Below the pieces are notes generated by a model. The model had not been told where the DNA came from. It did not search any database and worked only from the letters and a program-made list of their open reading frames with translations. DNA of 64,000 nucleotides, taken from NCBI GenBank assembly GCA_016213105.1, contig JACRBN010000026.1:248001-312000 (forward strand), in the 5' to 3' direction. Numbering within the stretch: position 1 is the stretch's first letter; the number at the start of each line of letters is the position of its first letter. Positions 34,240-41,666 of this stretch are shown here, one piece after another. This DNA comes from Chloroflexota bacterium. Its GTDB lineage: Bacteria > Chloroflexota > Anaerolineae > Anaerolineales > Villigracilaceae. The translations under genes were made by a program, and so were the position numbers.

Positions 34240-35160
34240 CTATCCTTCTCGTTTGATTTGAAACGTATCGAAATCGCGCGCCACCACTGCGCCGGGGAAA
34301 ACGGACTGGGCTTCCGCCAGTACATCCTTTTCACGATATCGGCGCGAAATGTGCGTAAGAATCAACTTCTTAACCCCTGCTTTTACAGCCAGTTCCGCTC
34401 CCTGACGCGCGGTCAGGTGCGAAAATTGTTTTGCCATGTCGGCTTCGGCATCCAGGTAGGTGGACTCGATCACCAGGCCGTCTGCATCCTGGCAGACTTC
34501 GAGCAGGTCCTCGGTGCGGCCGACGTCGCCCACCATCACGAACTTGGTCCCGCGCTGGGAGGGACCCAGCACGTCGTTGGGTTGAATGATCCGCCCGTCG
34601 GGCAGGGACACGCTGCGGCCCTCGACCAGGTCGCGCCGCTCGGGTCCGAACGGCACGCCCAGCGCATTCGCCTTTTCGGCCTGGAACGGGCGGCGCGATT
34701 TTTCCTCGAATAGGTAGCCGAGACAGTCGGGGCCGCGGTGCATCACGGGAAAGGCCGTCACGCTGAAATCCTCGGTCTCGAAGAATGTCCCCGCCTTGAT
34801 CTCCCGCAGGGTCAGCGGCATGGGCGGCTGGTTGCCGCGCAGCACTACCCCGTACAGCAGGTCATGCACGCGGTCGAGGGTCGAGCGTCCGCCGAAGATC
34901 TCCAGCTCATCGATGGCCTCCCAGCGCAGGAACGTGGACATCAGTCCGCCCAGCCCGAGGATGTGATCGAGGTGTCCGTGCGTGAGCAGGATGCGCGTCA
35001 GGCGTTTAAAACCGACACCCGACTGCAATATCTGCCGCTGGGTGCCTTCGCCGCAATCCACCAAAAAGCGAAACTCATTATGGGAAATGATCTGACTTGA
35101 AAGTCCGCGTTTGGCTGATGGCGCCGACGCGGACGTGCCTAGAAAAAGAATCTCAAACAA
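34240..35160 (-). CDS. rnz: Ribonuclease Z
   Basis: A protein of 306 aa of the metallo-beta-lactamase fold that cuts the 3' trailer of tRNA precursors. It opens with the family's ILFLGTSASAPSAKRGLSS, carries the zinc motif LLTHGHLDHILGLGG, further ligands in FPVMHRGPDCLGY and VMVGDVGRTED, and a C-terminal LILTHISRRY. The start is TTG, with GGAAGGA about 9 nt upstream. Its tRNA-processing role is independent of the tRNA gene 2.5 kb away. Confidence 0.92.
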   Translation of the reverse strand: MFEILFLGTSASAPSAKRGLSSQIISHNEFRFLVDCGEGTQRQILQSGVGFKRLTRILLTHGHLDHILGLGGLMSTFLRWEAIDELEIFGGRSTLDRVHDLLYGVVLRGNQPPMPLTLREIKAGTFFETEDFSVTAFPVMHRGPDCLGYLFEEKSRRPFQAEKANALGVPFGPERRDLVEGRSVSLPDGRIIQPNDVLGPSQRGTKFVMVGDVGRTEDLLEVCQDADGLVIESTYLDAEADMAKQFSHLTARQGAELAVKAGVKKLILTHISRRYREKDVLAEAQSVFPGAVVARDFDTFQIKREG

Positions 35161-35188
35161 CGGGTTCGTCCTTCCAAAGAGTCACGCA

Positions 35189-35227
35189 ATTGTACCTTAA
35201 AGACAAACAGACCATTTGTGCTATAAT
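35189..35227. promoter_or_regulatory. Divergent promoter elements for rnz and ftsK
   Basis: TACAAT on the minus strand (35189-35194) points to the RNase Z gene; TATAAT on the plus strand (35222-35227) points to the FtsK gene. The -35 hexamers are not clear in either case. Confidence 0.4.
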
Positions 35228-35303
35228 GATTTTCACCTGTCCGCGCCCTCCGCTTACTACTCCCTGTTCTCTTCTATCTACTCTCATCTTCTCCCCCTTA
35301 CCC

Positions 35304-37610
35304 ATGCCGATCATCAAACCCACCGAGCCTCCCAAAAAGACGAGCAAGCCGCAGGGCAAATCTGTGACGCCCAAGGGCGGCGCGCGTTCCAAGTCGGGCG
35401 GGCGTCACCATGAACCGCCTCCCCCGCCGCCTGCGGTCGGGTTGTGGGACCAGCTCTCGCCCGAGCGCCGCCTGGACGTGATCGGCATCATCCTGGCCGC
35501 GGTCGGCGCGTTGATCCTGCTGGGCCTGGTCTCGGCCAAGCGCAGCATCCTCATTGGCGGCACCATTTCGTTTCTGTCGCAGATCTTCGGCTGGGGCATC
35601 TACCTCCTGCCGTTTGGGTTGCTGGTCTTCGGCCTGTGGCTGGTCTTCCGCAAGATCGAGCGCATCCCGCCGCTGTCGCTCGAGCGCTCGGTGGGCAGCG
35701 TCATCTTCTACCTCTGGTTGTTGACCCTGTTCCACACCTTCGTGGCCGACGCCGAAAGCGCCGAAGCCATGGCCCTCAACGGCATCGGCGGCGGTTACAT
35801 CGGCAGCCTCTTTCAGCGCATCCTGTGGTTCAGCCTGGGCGCCGCGGGCGGATATGTGGCCCTCATCGCCTGGTTCATCCTGGCGCTTTCCATGACCCTC
35901 GACATCTCGGTGCAGGATATGTTCCGCTGGATGGGACCGCCCCTGGCCCGCGCCCGCGACCTGCTTCGCCAGCGGATCGGACGCCCCGCCTCCCCGCCCT
36001 TCCCTGGTTCCGTGACCGAAAACGGATACACCCCCCTAAGCCCCTCCGTCCAGCCGCCGACTGTCGAGTCGCCGCTGCAGGTCGCGCCCACCGTGACTAC
36101 CGCGGTCGGACAGCCCATCCAGTGGAAGCTGCCGCAGACCCGCGACATCCTCGACGCCGGCAACGCCCCCGCCATCAACGAGGATTTTATCCAGCAGCGC
36201 GCGCGGCTGATCGAATCCACGCTGGCCTCCTTTGGCGCGCCTGCCCAGGTGGTGGCCATCAGCCGCGGGCCAACCATCACCCAGTTCGGCGTCGAGCCGC
36301 TCTTCCTCGAAAGCCGCGGCGGGGTGCGCACGCGCGTGCGCGTCAGCAAGATCGCCTCCCTGTCCGATGACCTGGCGCTGGCCCTGGCCGCGCCGCGCAT
36401 CCGCATCCAGGCGCCCGTGCCCGGCCACAGCTACGTGGGCATTGAGGTGCCCAACGACGAAATGGCGCTGGTCTCCCTGCGCGACGTGGTCGAGAGCGAA
36501 ACCTTCCAGCGCAACCGCAAGGCGCTCAGTTTCGCCCTGGGCCAGGACGTGGCGGGACATCCCATCTCGGGCAACCTGGAGAACATGCCGCACCTGCTCA
36601 TCGCAGGCACCACTGGGTCGGGTAAATCGGTGTGCGTCAACTCCATCATTGTGTGCTTCCTGCTCAACAATACCCCCGACGACCTGCGCCTGGTGCTGGT
36701 CGACCCCAAACGCGTGGAGTTGACCGGCTACAACGGCATCCCGCACCTGCTCGGTCCCGTGGTCGTCGAAATGGACCGCGTGATCGGCGCCCTGCAATGG
36801 ATGACGCGCGAGATGGACAAGCGTTATCACGAGTTCGCCAAGGTCGGCGCGCGCAACATCAGCGACTACAACGGCAAGATGAAGGTGCAGGGTGCCAAGA
36901 AACTGCCCAACCTGGTCGTCATCATCGACGAGCTGGCCGACCTGATGATGATCGCTCCCGACGAGACCGAGAAGACCATCACGCGCCTGGCCCAACTGGC
37001 GCGCGCCACCGGCATCCACATGATCCTGGCCACCCAGCGTCCCTCCGTCGATGTGGTGACCGGCCTTATCAAGGCCAACTTCCCCGCGCGCATCGCCTTT
37101 GCCGTGGCCTCCAACACCGACAGCCGCGTCATCCTCGACCAGCCCGGCGCGGAACGCTTGTTGGGCCGCGGCGACATGCTCTACCAGGCCCCCGACGCTC
37201 CGTCGGCGGCGCGTTTGCAGGGTGTATTCGTCTCCGATCACGAGATCCAGAAACTGGTGGCGTTCTGGCACGACCAGGCGGCGGGCGCCAGTTCGTACGC
37301 GGTGGCAGGCGGCATGCCCGCTGATTCCATCCCCACGGGTGTGCCGCTCAAGCAGCAGCCGATGTGGGACGACATGGAGAAATCGGACGATGACCCGCTG
37401 CTCGACGAAGCCATCGAAACCGTGCGCCGCGAAGGCCGCGCCTCCGTGTCCATGCTGCAAAGGCGGCTGCGCATCGGTTATACCCGCTCGGCCCGCCTGG
37501 TGGACAAGATGGAGGACAAGGGCATCGTCGGCCCGCCCGAAGGCGCCACCCAGGTGCGTCAGGTGCTCGATTACGGCCAGACCGCCCCGCCCAAAGACGA
37601 CGGCGCCTGA
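35304..37610 (+). CDS. ftsK: FtsK/SpoIIIE-family DNA translocase
   Basis: A protein of 768 aa. A basic Pro-rich start leads into four transmembrane helices (about residues 50-200), a linker, the alpha-beta motor with Walker A AGTTGSGKS and Walker B VVIIDELADLMM, and a C-terminal winged-helix gamma domain (IETVRREGRASVSMLQRRLRIGYTRSARLVDKM). It pumps DNA during chromosome segregation at division and the gamma domain reads polarity sequences. No Shine-Dalgarno sequence is visible before the ATG. Followed 25 bp later by a tRNA gene. Confidence 0.93.
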   Translation: MPIIKPTEPPKKTSKPQGKSVTPKGGARSKSGGRHHEPPPPPPAVGLWDQLSPERRLDVIGIILAAVGALILLGLVSAKRSILIGGTISFLSQIFGWGIYLLPFGLLVFGLWLVFRKIERIPPLSLERSVGSVIFYLWLLTLFHTFVADAESAEAMALNGIGGGYIGSLFQRILWFSLGAAGGYVALIAWFILALSMTLDISVQDMFRWMGPPLARARDLLRQRIGRPASPPFPGSVTENGYTPLSPSVQPPTVESPLQVAPTVTTAVGQPIQWKLPQTRDILDAGNAPAINEDFIQQRARLIESTLASFGAPAQVVAISRGPTITQFGVEPLFLESRGGVRTRVRVSKIASLSDDLALALAAPRIRIQAPVPGHSYVGIEVPNDEMALVSLRDVVESETFQRNRKALSFALGQDVAGHPISGNLENMPHLLIAGTTGSGKSVCVNSIIVCFLLNNTPDDLRLVLVDPKRVELTGYNGIPHLLGPVVVEMDRVIGALQWMTREMDKRYHEFAKVGARNISDYNGKMKVQGAKKLPNLVVIIDELADLMMIAPDETEKTITRLAQLARATGIHMILATQRPSVDVVTGLIKANFPARIAFAVASNTDSRVILDQPGAERLLGRGDMLYQAPDAPSAARLQGVFVSDHEIQKLVAFWHDQAAGASSYAVAGGMPADSIPTGVPLKQQPMWDDMEKSDDDPLLDEAIETVRREGRASVSMLQRRLRIGYTRSARLVDKMEDKGIVGPPEGATQVRQVLDYGQTAPPKDDGA

Positions 37611-37620
37611 GATTTTTTGA

Positions 37621-37626
37621 TATAAT
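37621..37626 (+). promoter_or_regulatory. -10 box upstream of tRNA-Arg
   Basis: TATAAT ends 9 nt before the mature 5' end of the tRNA, so the primary transcript would carry almost no leader. It overlaps the region just past the ftsK stop. Confidence 0.45.
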
Positions 37627-37635
37627 CCAAGTCGC

Positions 37636-37710
37636 GCCCTGGTAGTTCAATGGACAGAACAAGGCACTCCTAAGGCTTAGATATAGGTTCGATTCCTATC
37701 CGGGGCACCA
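37636..37710 (+). tRNA. tRNA-Arg (anticodon CCU)
   Basis: Folds as a cloverleaf: acceptor GCCCTGG with CCGGGGC, D-stem GTTC/GAAC, anticodon loop CTCCTAA with anticodon CCT, short variable loop, T-arm ATAGG-TTCGATT-CCTAT, and an encoded CCA end. The anticodon stem (AGGCA/GGCTT) has an A-G mismatch at its last pair and a G-T pair, weaker than usual. It reads AGG codons. Confidence 0.9.
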
Positions 37711-37780
37711 CATTTTTTAAGGTTCGAGTTTCCTCAAAACCCTTGCCAGATGGGGCACCCCATAGTATTATTCACATCGG

Positions 37781-37819
37781 CAAGCGCTAGGGTGCCCCCC
37801 TCACCCTGGCGCTTGCCAT
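37781..37819. repeat. Long inverted repeat after tRNA
   Basis: GGCAAGCGC and GCGCTTGCC with inner AGGGTG/CACCCT form a 16-bp stem with one mismatch. It may terminate the tRNA transcript, though no T-run follows. Confidence 0.55.
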
Positions 37820-37852
37820 TTAAGTCGAAAAATAAGCGCCCACCCGGCGCAC

Positions 37853-37894
37853 AAAAAAGATGGTTGGACTCGAAAAAGTCCAACCATCTTTTTT
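37853..37894. terminator. Strong bidirectional intrinsic terminator
   Basis: A perfect stem of about 18 bp including GATGGTTGGACT and AGTCCAACCATC is bordered by six A and six T. It lies directly at the stop of the esterase gene. Confidence 0.92.
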
Positions 37895-37895
37895 G

Positions 37896-38681
37896 TTATG
37901 CAACGTTGATCGGCAGCCAGGCCAGCACTCTTTGGATCATCTTGTCCCAGAAGTCCCAGGTGTGTTCGCCGGGACCTTCTTCATAGGTGTAGTTCAGCGG
38001 CAGGGACAGAGCGTGGTCGCGGAAGCGCAGGTTGTCCTGGTAGAGGAAATCCCCGGTGCCACAGCATTGATAGAGCCTGGGCCTGGTTCGTCCGCGGGCG
38101 ACCTTTTCAGCCAGCACGAACAGGTCATGCTCACTGCCGGGCACCTTGCCCAGGTCGCCGAAAATGTTGCGCATTTCCTCCATCCATATATCGCTGTTGG
38201 GATCGTCACTGGGCTTGACCACCTGGTTGATGTCGACCGCGCCCGAGAGGCTGGCCGCGGCGGCGTAACGCTTCGGGTGGGTGAGGGCCAGCTTGAAGGC
38301 GCCGTAGCCGCCCATCGAGAGTCCCGCCACGAAGTTATCGGCGCGCTCGGCGGAAAGCGGGAACAGGTCGCGCGCCACGGCGGGGACTTCCTCGCTGATG
38401 AACTGCCAGTATTTGCCGCCGTGGACCATGTCTGTGTAGAAGCTGAGATGCACGGCAGGCATGACCACGGCCAGGTTGTATGCTTCGGCGTAGCGCTCGA
38501 TGGAGGTCCAGCGCTGCCAGGCGGTGTGATCGTCGGAGTGGCCGTGGAGCAGATACAGGGTGCGGTAGGCGGGCTTGTCTCCGCGTTTGGCCTTTTTGAG
38601 CAGACGCTGCGGCAGGATGACGTTCATGCTGCAGCGCAGGCCCAGGGTTTCGGACATGAAATTAACATCGGTGAGGATCAT
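37896..38681 (-). CDS. Esterase D-type alpha/beta hydrolase
   Basis: A protein of 261 aa of the esterase/S-formylglutathione-hydrolase-like family. It shows [20 protein letters not shown] (oxyanion region), [15 protein letters not shown] with the nucleophile serine, and a C-terminal [15 protein letters not shown] with the catalytic His. It would cleave a small ester, possibly an acyl ester of a sugar; substrate unknown. It begins 15 bp after the aromatic amino acid lyase stop, so it is likely in the same transcript, with no obvious ribosome-binding site of its own. Confidence 0.83.
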   Translation of the reverse strand: MILTDVNFMSETLGLRCSMNVILPQRLLKKAKRGDKPAYRTLYLLHGHSDDHTAWQRWTSIERYAEAYNLAVVMPAVHLSFYTDMVHGGKYWQFISEEVPAVARDLFPLSAERADNFVAGLSMGGYGAFKLALTHPKRYAAAASLSGAVDINQVVKPSDDPNSDIWMEEMRNIFGDLGKVPGSEHDLFVLAEKVARGRTRPRLYQCCGTGDFLYQDNLRFRDHALSLPLNYTYEEGPGEHTWDFWDKMIQRVLAWLPINVA

Positions 38682-38696
38682 GGGGTCCCGTTCACT

Positions 38697-40220
38697 CTAG
38701 TTCAGTTTGCCGACAACCTGTTCGACCGCCTCCAAGATCTCACCCGACTTGACCAGCGCCTTCATGGTGTTGTGATCGGGGTAGAGCGGCCGGTCGACTT
38801 CGAGGTGCTGGACGTGTTTGCGGATGGTCTCGCGCGCGGCCTGCGTGCCCTTGCCGGGCTGGAACTCGCGGAAGTCGAGCGCCTGGGCAGCGGCCATGAA
38901 TTCGATGCCGAGCACGCCATAAGCGTTGTCAAGGATCTGGGTGTTCTTGAGGGCGGTGTTCATGCCCATCGAGACGAAGTCCTCCTGGTCGGCGGCGGCT
39001 GGGATCGACTGGATGCTGGCTGGCGTCGAGAGGATACGCTGCTCGACGATCAGATGGTCGGCGGTGTATTGGCTGAGCATCAGGCCGGAATAGAAGCCAG
39101 GCTCGTGCGCCAGGAAGTCGGGCAGGCCCTGCGAGAGCGCGGGGTTGGTGAGGCGGTTCAGGCGGCGTTCGGAGAGCACGCAGATCATCGTGATGGCGAT
39201 GCCCGCCATGTCCATCGGCAGGGCCACGGGCGTGCCCTGGAAGTTGGCGCCCGTCAGGGTCAGCTTGAGTTCGGGGACGAAGATCGGGTTGTCGCCCACG
39301 CCGTTCAACTCGATCTCGACCTGTGAGCGGGCGTAGGCAATCGCGTCGCGCGCCGCGCCGATGACCTGCGGGGTGGAGCGCATCGAGTAGGCATCCTGCA
39401 CCTTGGTTTTCATCCTGCCCGTGGCCAGGTCCGAGCCCTCGATCATCTTCATGATATTTTGCGCCGACTTGACCGAGCCGCCGAATCCGCGCAGCTCGTG
39501 CAGTTTGGTATTGTAGGGCTTGAGGTTGCCGAGCAGCGCCTCGATGGACATGGCCGCGGCGATCTCGGCCTGCCTGAGGAAGCGCTCCATATCGTGGATG
39601 TTGAGGGCCGAAATGGCGGTCAGCAGGTTGGAGCCGTTGATGGCGGCCAGCCCGTCGCGCGCCTGCAAGCCCGGGACGGGGATGCCCGCCCGCTGCATGG
39701 CCTCTGCGCCTGGGAGTTTTTCACCATTAAAGAAGGCCTCGCCTTCGCCCAGCAGCAGCAGCGCGGCCTGCGCCATCGGGGCCAGGTCGCCGCTTGCGCC
39801 GACCGAGCCCTTCTGACAAACAACGGGTGTGACGCCCTTGTTGAGCATCTCCACCAGTGTCAAAGTGATCTGGGGCCGGCAGCCGGAGTTGCCGTGCGCG
39901 TGAACGTTGATGCGTCCCGCCAGCGCCGCGCGCACGTGCTCGATGGGCGCGGGGTCGCCGATGCCGGCCGCGTGATTGTAGATCAGATATTTCTGGAATT
40001 CCTTGACCTGCTCATCGTTGAGCATCGTCTCCGAAAACTCGCCGATACCGGTATTGGTGCCGTACATGATCTCTTTGGCGGCCAGTTTCTCCTCCAGCAT
40101 GGCGCGGCAGACCTTGATGCGCTCCAGGGCTTCGGGAGCCAGCTCCACCTGCTCGTGGAAGCGGGCAATGGCGACGACTTTTTCGATGGTCAGGGACGAA
40201 CCGTCGAGGATGATGGTCAT
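38697..40220 (-). CDS. Aromatic amino acid lyase family protein (HutH-like)
   Basis: A protein of 507 aa that forms the MIO electrophile from the Ala-Ser-Gly in GSVGASGDLAPMAQAALLL. Other landmarks are YGTNTGIGEFSETML and QEDFVSMGMNTALKN. The family includes histidine, phenylalanine and tyrosine ammonia-lyases and the related aminomutases. Histidine lyases usually read QEDHVSM; here the His is Phe and there are no other hut genes nearby, so I do not fix the substrate. Start at 40220 chosen from AGGAG 9 nt upstream. Confidence 0.85.
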   Translation of the reverse strand: MTIILDGSSLTIEKVVAIARFHEQVELAPEALERIKVCRAMLEEKLAAKEIMYGTNTGIGEFSETMLNDEQVKEFQKYLIYNHAAGIGDPAPIEHVRAALAGRINVHAHGNSGCRPQITLTLVEMLNKGVTPVVCQKGSVGASGDLAPMAQAALLLLGEGEAFFNGEKLPGAEAMQRAGIPVPGLQARDGLAAINGSNLLTAISALNIHDMERFLRQAEIAAAMSIEALLGNLKPYNTKLHELRGFGGSVKSAQNIMKMIEGSDLATGRMKTKVQDAYSMRSTPQVIGAARDAIAYARSQVEIELNGVGDNPIFVPELKLTLTGANFQGTPVALPMDMAGIAITMICVLSERRLNRLTNPALSQGLPDFLAHEPGFYSGLMLSQYTADHLIVEQRILSTPASIQSIPAAADQEDFVSMGMNTALKNTQILDNAYGVLGIEFMAAAQALDFREFQPGKGTQAARETIRKHVQHLEVDRPLYPDHNTMKALVKSGEILEAVEQVVGKLN

Positions 40221-40320
40221 GGGCAAATCTCCTGTGTGGGATATTTTCATTGTACTCCCAAAGGCAGGGTGAAATTCGTCACTCCCCTGTCCCCAATCGC
40301 GGGTGACATTAGGCGCAGGC

Positions 40321-40361
40321 CATCAGGTGACAGTCACCTCCAAGGCGACTGTCACCTGATG
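40321..40361. repeat. REP palindrome at the 3' side of the RAYT gene
   Basis: CATCAGGTGACAGTC and GACTGTCACCTGATG are perfect 15-bp arms around an 11-nt loop. The stop of the transposase gene (40364) lies in a further half-copy, GGGTCACC. Same core (GTGACAGTCAC) as the elements at 40980-41020 and 45674-45706. Confidence 0.88.
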
Positions 40362-40363
40362 GG

Positions 40364-40960
40364 TCACCTTTCGACTTCCTCGATGGATTTCCACACCTCG
40401 TCGGGCAGCAGGCGGGATTGCAGATACTCCTGCACGAAGCGCCTGTATTCCCCCGCGCCGCCGAATTGGTTTTGGATAAAGTCGTGGTCGACCAGCGTGC
40501 CGCGGCGTTCCCCGATCCAGTCGAGGTAGTTGGAGTAGGGCCAGTCGGCGGGGTCGGCCACCAACCCATCCTTGACGGGGTTGGCGTGGATGTAGCGGCA
40601 CAGGTGCAGCAGGTGACTCTTCGACTGGATGACCTTGGCGCGGAAACGCCCCTCGAAGAGCGTGCCGCTGTGGGAGTACATCAGATTGTAGGCTTTCGAG
40701 TAACTGTTGAAGGTGAACTGGGGCACGTCGCTGGCGGGCTTGTCCCCGTCCTGACGCAGCATCAGGTGATAATGGGTGGGCAGCAGACAATAGGCCACGA
40801 CGGCAATGCCGCTGGCCTTGCGGTATTTCTGGATCTTTTCGATGACGTACAGGTAATTGGCGGCCTCGCGGAAGATGGCCGTTTGATGCGCCCCGCGATT
40901 GTAGATGTGATAATACATCCCCTTTTGCCAGACCAGCAAATCCTTGCGCGCGTATGGCAT
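40364..40960 (-). CDS. REP-associated tyrosine transposase (RAYT, IS200-like Y1)
   Basis: A protein of 198 aa of the Y1_Tnp/RAYT family, which cut single-stranded DNA at folded palindromes. It has YHIYNRGAHQTAIF near the N-terminus, the HUH metal motif in LLPTHYHLMLRQ (His 63 and His 65) and the tyrosine region NSYSKAYNLMYSHSGTLFEGRF. Start at 40960 is set by AGGAGG 5-6 nt upstream; a longer frame would only translate a flanking palindrome. The gene stands between two perfect REP copies, 3 bp and about 20 bp from its ends, the classic arrangement of a RAYT with its substrates. Confidence 0.92.
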   Translation of the reverse strand: MPYARKDLLVWQKGMYYHIYNRGAHQTAIFREAANYLYVIEKIQKYRKASGIAVVAYCLLPTHYHLMLRQDGDKPASDVPQFTFNSYSKAYNLMYSHSGTLFEGRFRAKVIQSKSHLLHLCRYIHANPVKDGLVADPADWPYSNYLDWIGERRGTLVDHDFIQNQFGGAGEYRRFVQEYLQSRLLPDEVWKSIEEVER

Positions 40961-40979
40961 TTTTCCTCCTGACGTGGGA

Positions 40980-41020
40980 AAGCAGGTGACAGTCACCTCC
41001 AAGGTGACTGTCACCTGCTT
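40980..41020. repeat. REP palindrome at the 5' side of the RAYT gene
   Basis: AAGCAGGTGACAGTCACC and GGTGACTGTCACCTGCTT are perfect 18-bp arms with a 5-nt loop (TCCAA). It lies directly against the stop codon of the small duplicated tail at 41021. Confidence 0.92.
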
Positions 41021-41170
41021 CTATCCTTCGACGATCCGTATCTCTTCGTCGCTCAATCCATATAACTCATACACCAGGGAGTCGATCCGCTTGTCCGTGG
41101 ATTCGAGCTCGCGCGCCAGGGATTCTTTCTCCTGCGGGGTGTCTTCATGGCGTGGCCGTCCGTCAGTCAT
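41021..41170 (-). pseudogene. 49-codon frame repeating the C-terminus of the restriction-modification enzyme
   Basis: Reads MTDGRPRHEDTPQEKESLAR and ends VYELYGLSDEEIRIVEG. The last 38 residues copy the C-terminus of the enzyme encoded at 41667-44738 (EKESLAREIESTDKRIDSLV; YELYGLTEEEIKIVEG). Its ATG overlaps the stop of the DUF559 gene by 8 bp (ATGACTGA), so it might be translated by coupling. Either a remnant of a second gene copy or a tail duplicated when the DUF559 gene was inserted. Confidence 0.75.
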
Positions 41171-41522
41171 TGCCTTGCAGGTCCTCCCGTATCACGCCGA
41201 GAACTGTTTCGATATCATTCATCACCGCATCATTCCAGAAGCGCAGCACTCGATACCCTCTCGATTGCAGGAACTCGGTGCGGGCCGCGTCGTACTCTTT
41301 CTGCTCCAGGTGCTGGCTGCCATCCAGTTCGATGACCAGCTTTCGGCGCGGGGCGCAGAAGTCGACGATGTAGTTTCCAATGGGGTGTTGCTCTCTGAAA
41401 TGGACGCCTCCCAAACGATGCGCGCGCAGGCGCGACCAAAGTTTGATCTCGGCAGGCGTTGGGTTGCGGCGCAGTTCCTTTGCGAGGGCGAAAATTTTGG
41501 GTGTGGTGCGCTTGTGGGGCAT
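41163..41522 (-). CDS. DUF559 Vsr-like endonuclease-fold protein
   Basis: A protein of 119 aa with the DUF559 signature: LRRNPTPAEIKLWSRLRAHR, then FREQHPIGNYIVDFCAPRRKLVIELDGSQH and GYRVLRFWNDAVMND. The D...E-D pattern in YIVDF and VIELDG is that of the PD-(D/E)xK fold shared with Vsr mismatch endonuclease. Stand-alone DUF559 proteins are widespread and their role is unsettled. It lies downstream of the restriction-modification gene and upstream of a repeat of that gene's 3' end, so it may be part of a mobile unit. Confidence 0.82.
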   Translation of the reverse strand: MPHKRTTPKIFALAKELRRNPTPAEIKLWSRLRAHRLGGVHFREQHPIGNYIVDFCAPRRKLVIELDGSQHLEQKEYDAARTEFLQSRGYRVLRFWNDAVMNDIETVLGVIREDLQGND

Positions 41523-41666
41523 GACCCCCCTCCCGACCTCCCCATTTGAAGAGCACAAATGGGGGAGGAGCATGTGCTGGATTTTGGATTACAAGGGATT
41601 CATTCGAACTTCATATTCACCTTCCCCCATTCATGTTCTTTGAATGGGGGAAGGACGGGAAGGGGG
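41523..41666. other. Gap between restriction-modification and DUF559 genes
   Basis: Contains CTTCCCCCATTCATGTTCTT near GAATGGGGGAAGG (41620-41655) and CCCCATTTG...CAAATGGGGG (41540-41570), two imperfect inverted repeats. They could terminate the restriction-modification transcript. No gene. Confidence 0.5.

Noticed and set aside
36036-37460. A 474-codon minus-strand frame opposite ftsK
   Set aside because: Shadow of a well-conserved translocase gene; His/Gly/Val-rich nonsense composition without any known motif.
38697-40220. Naming the aromatic lyase hutH
   Set aside because: The residue after QED is Phe instead of the His typical of histidine lyases, and no other histidine-degradation gene is near.
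40961-41014. Longer start for the transposase (MTVTLEVTVT...)
   Set aside because: These codons are the REP palindrome itself; AGGAGG precedes the ATG at 40960.
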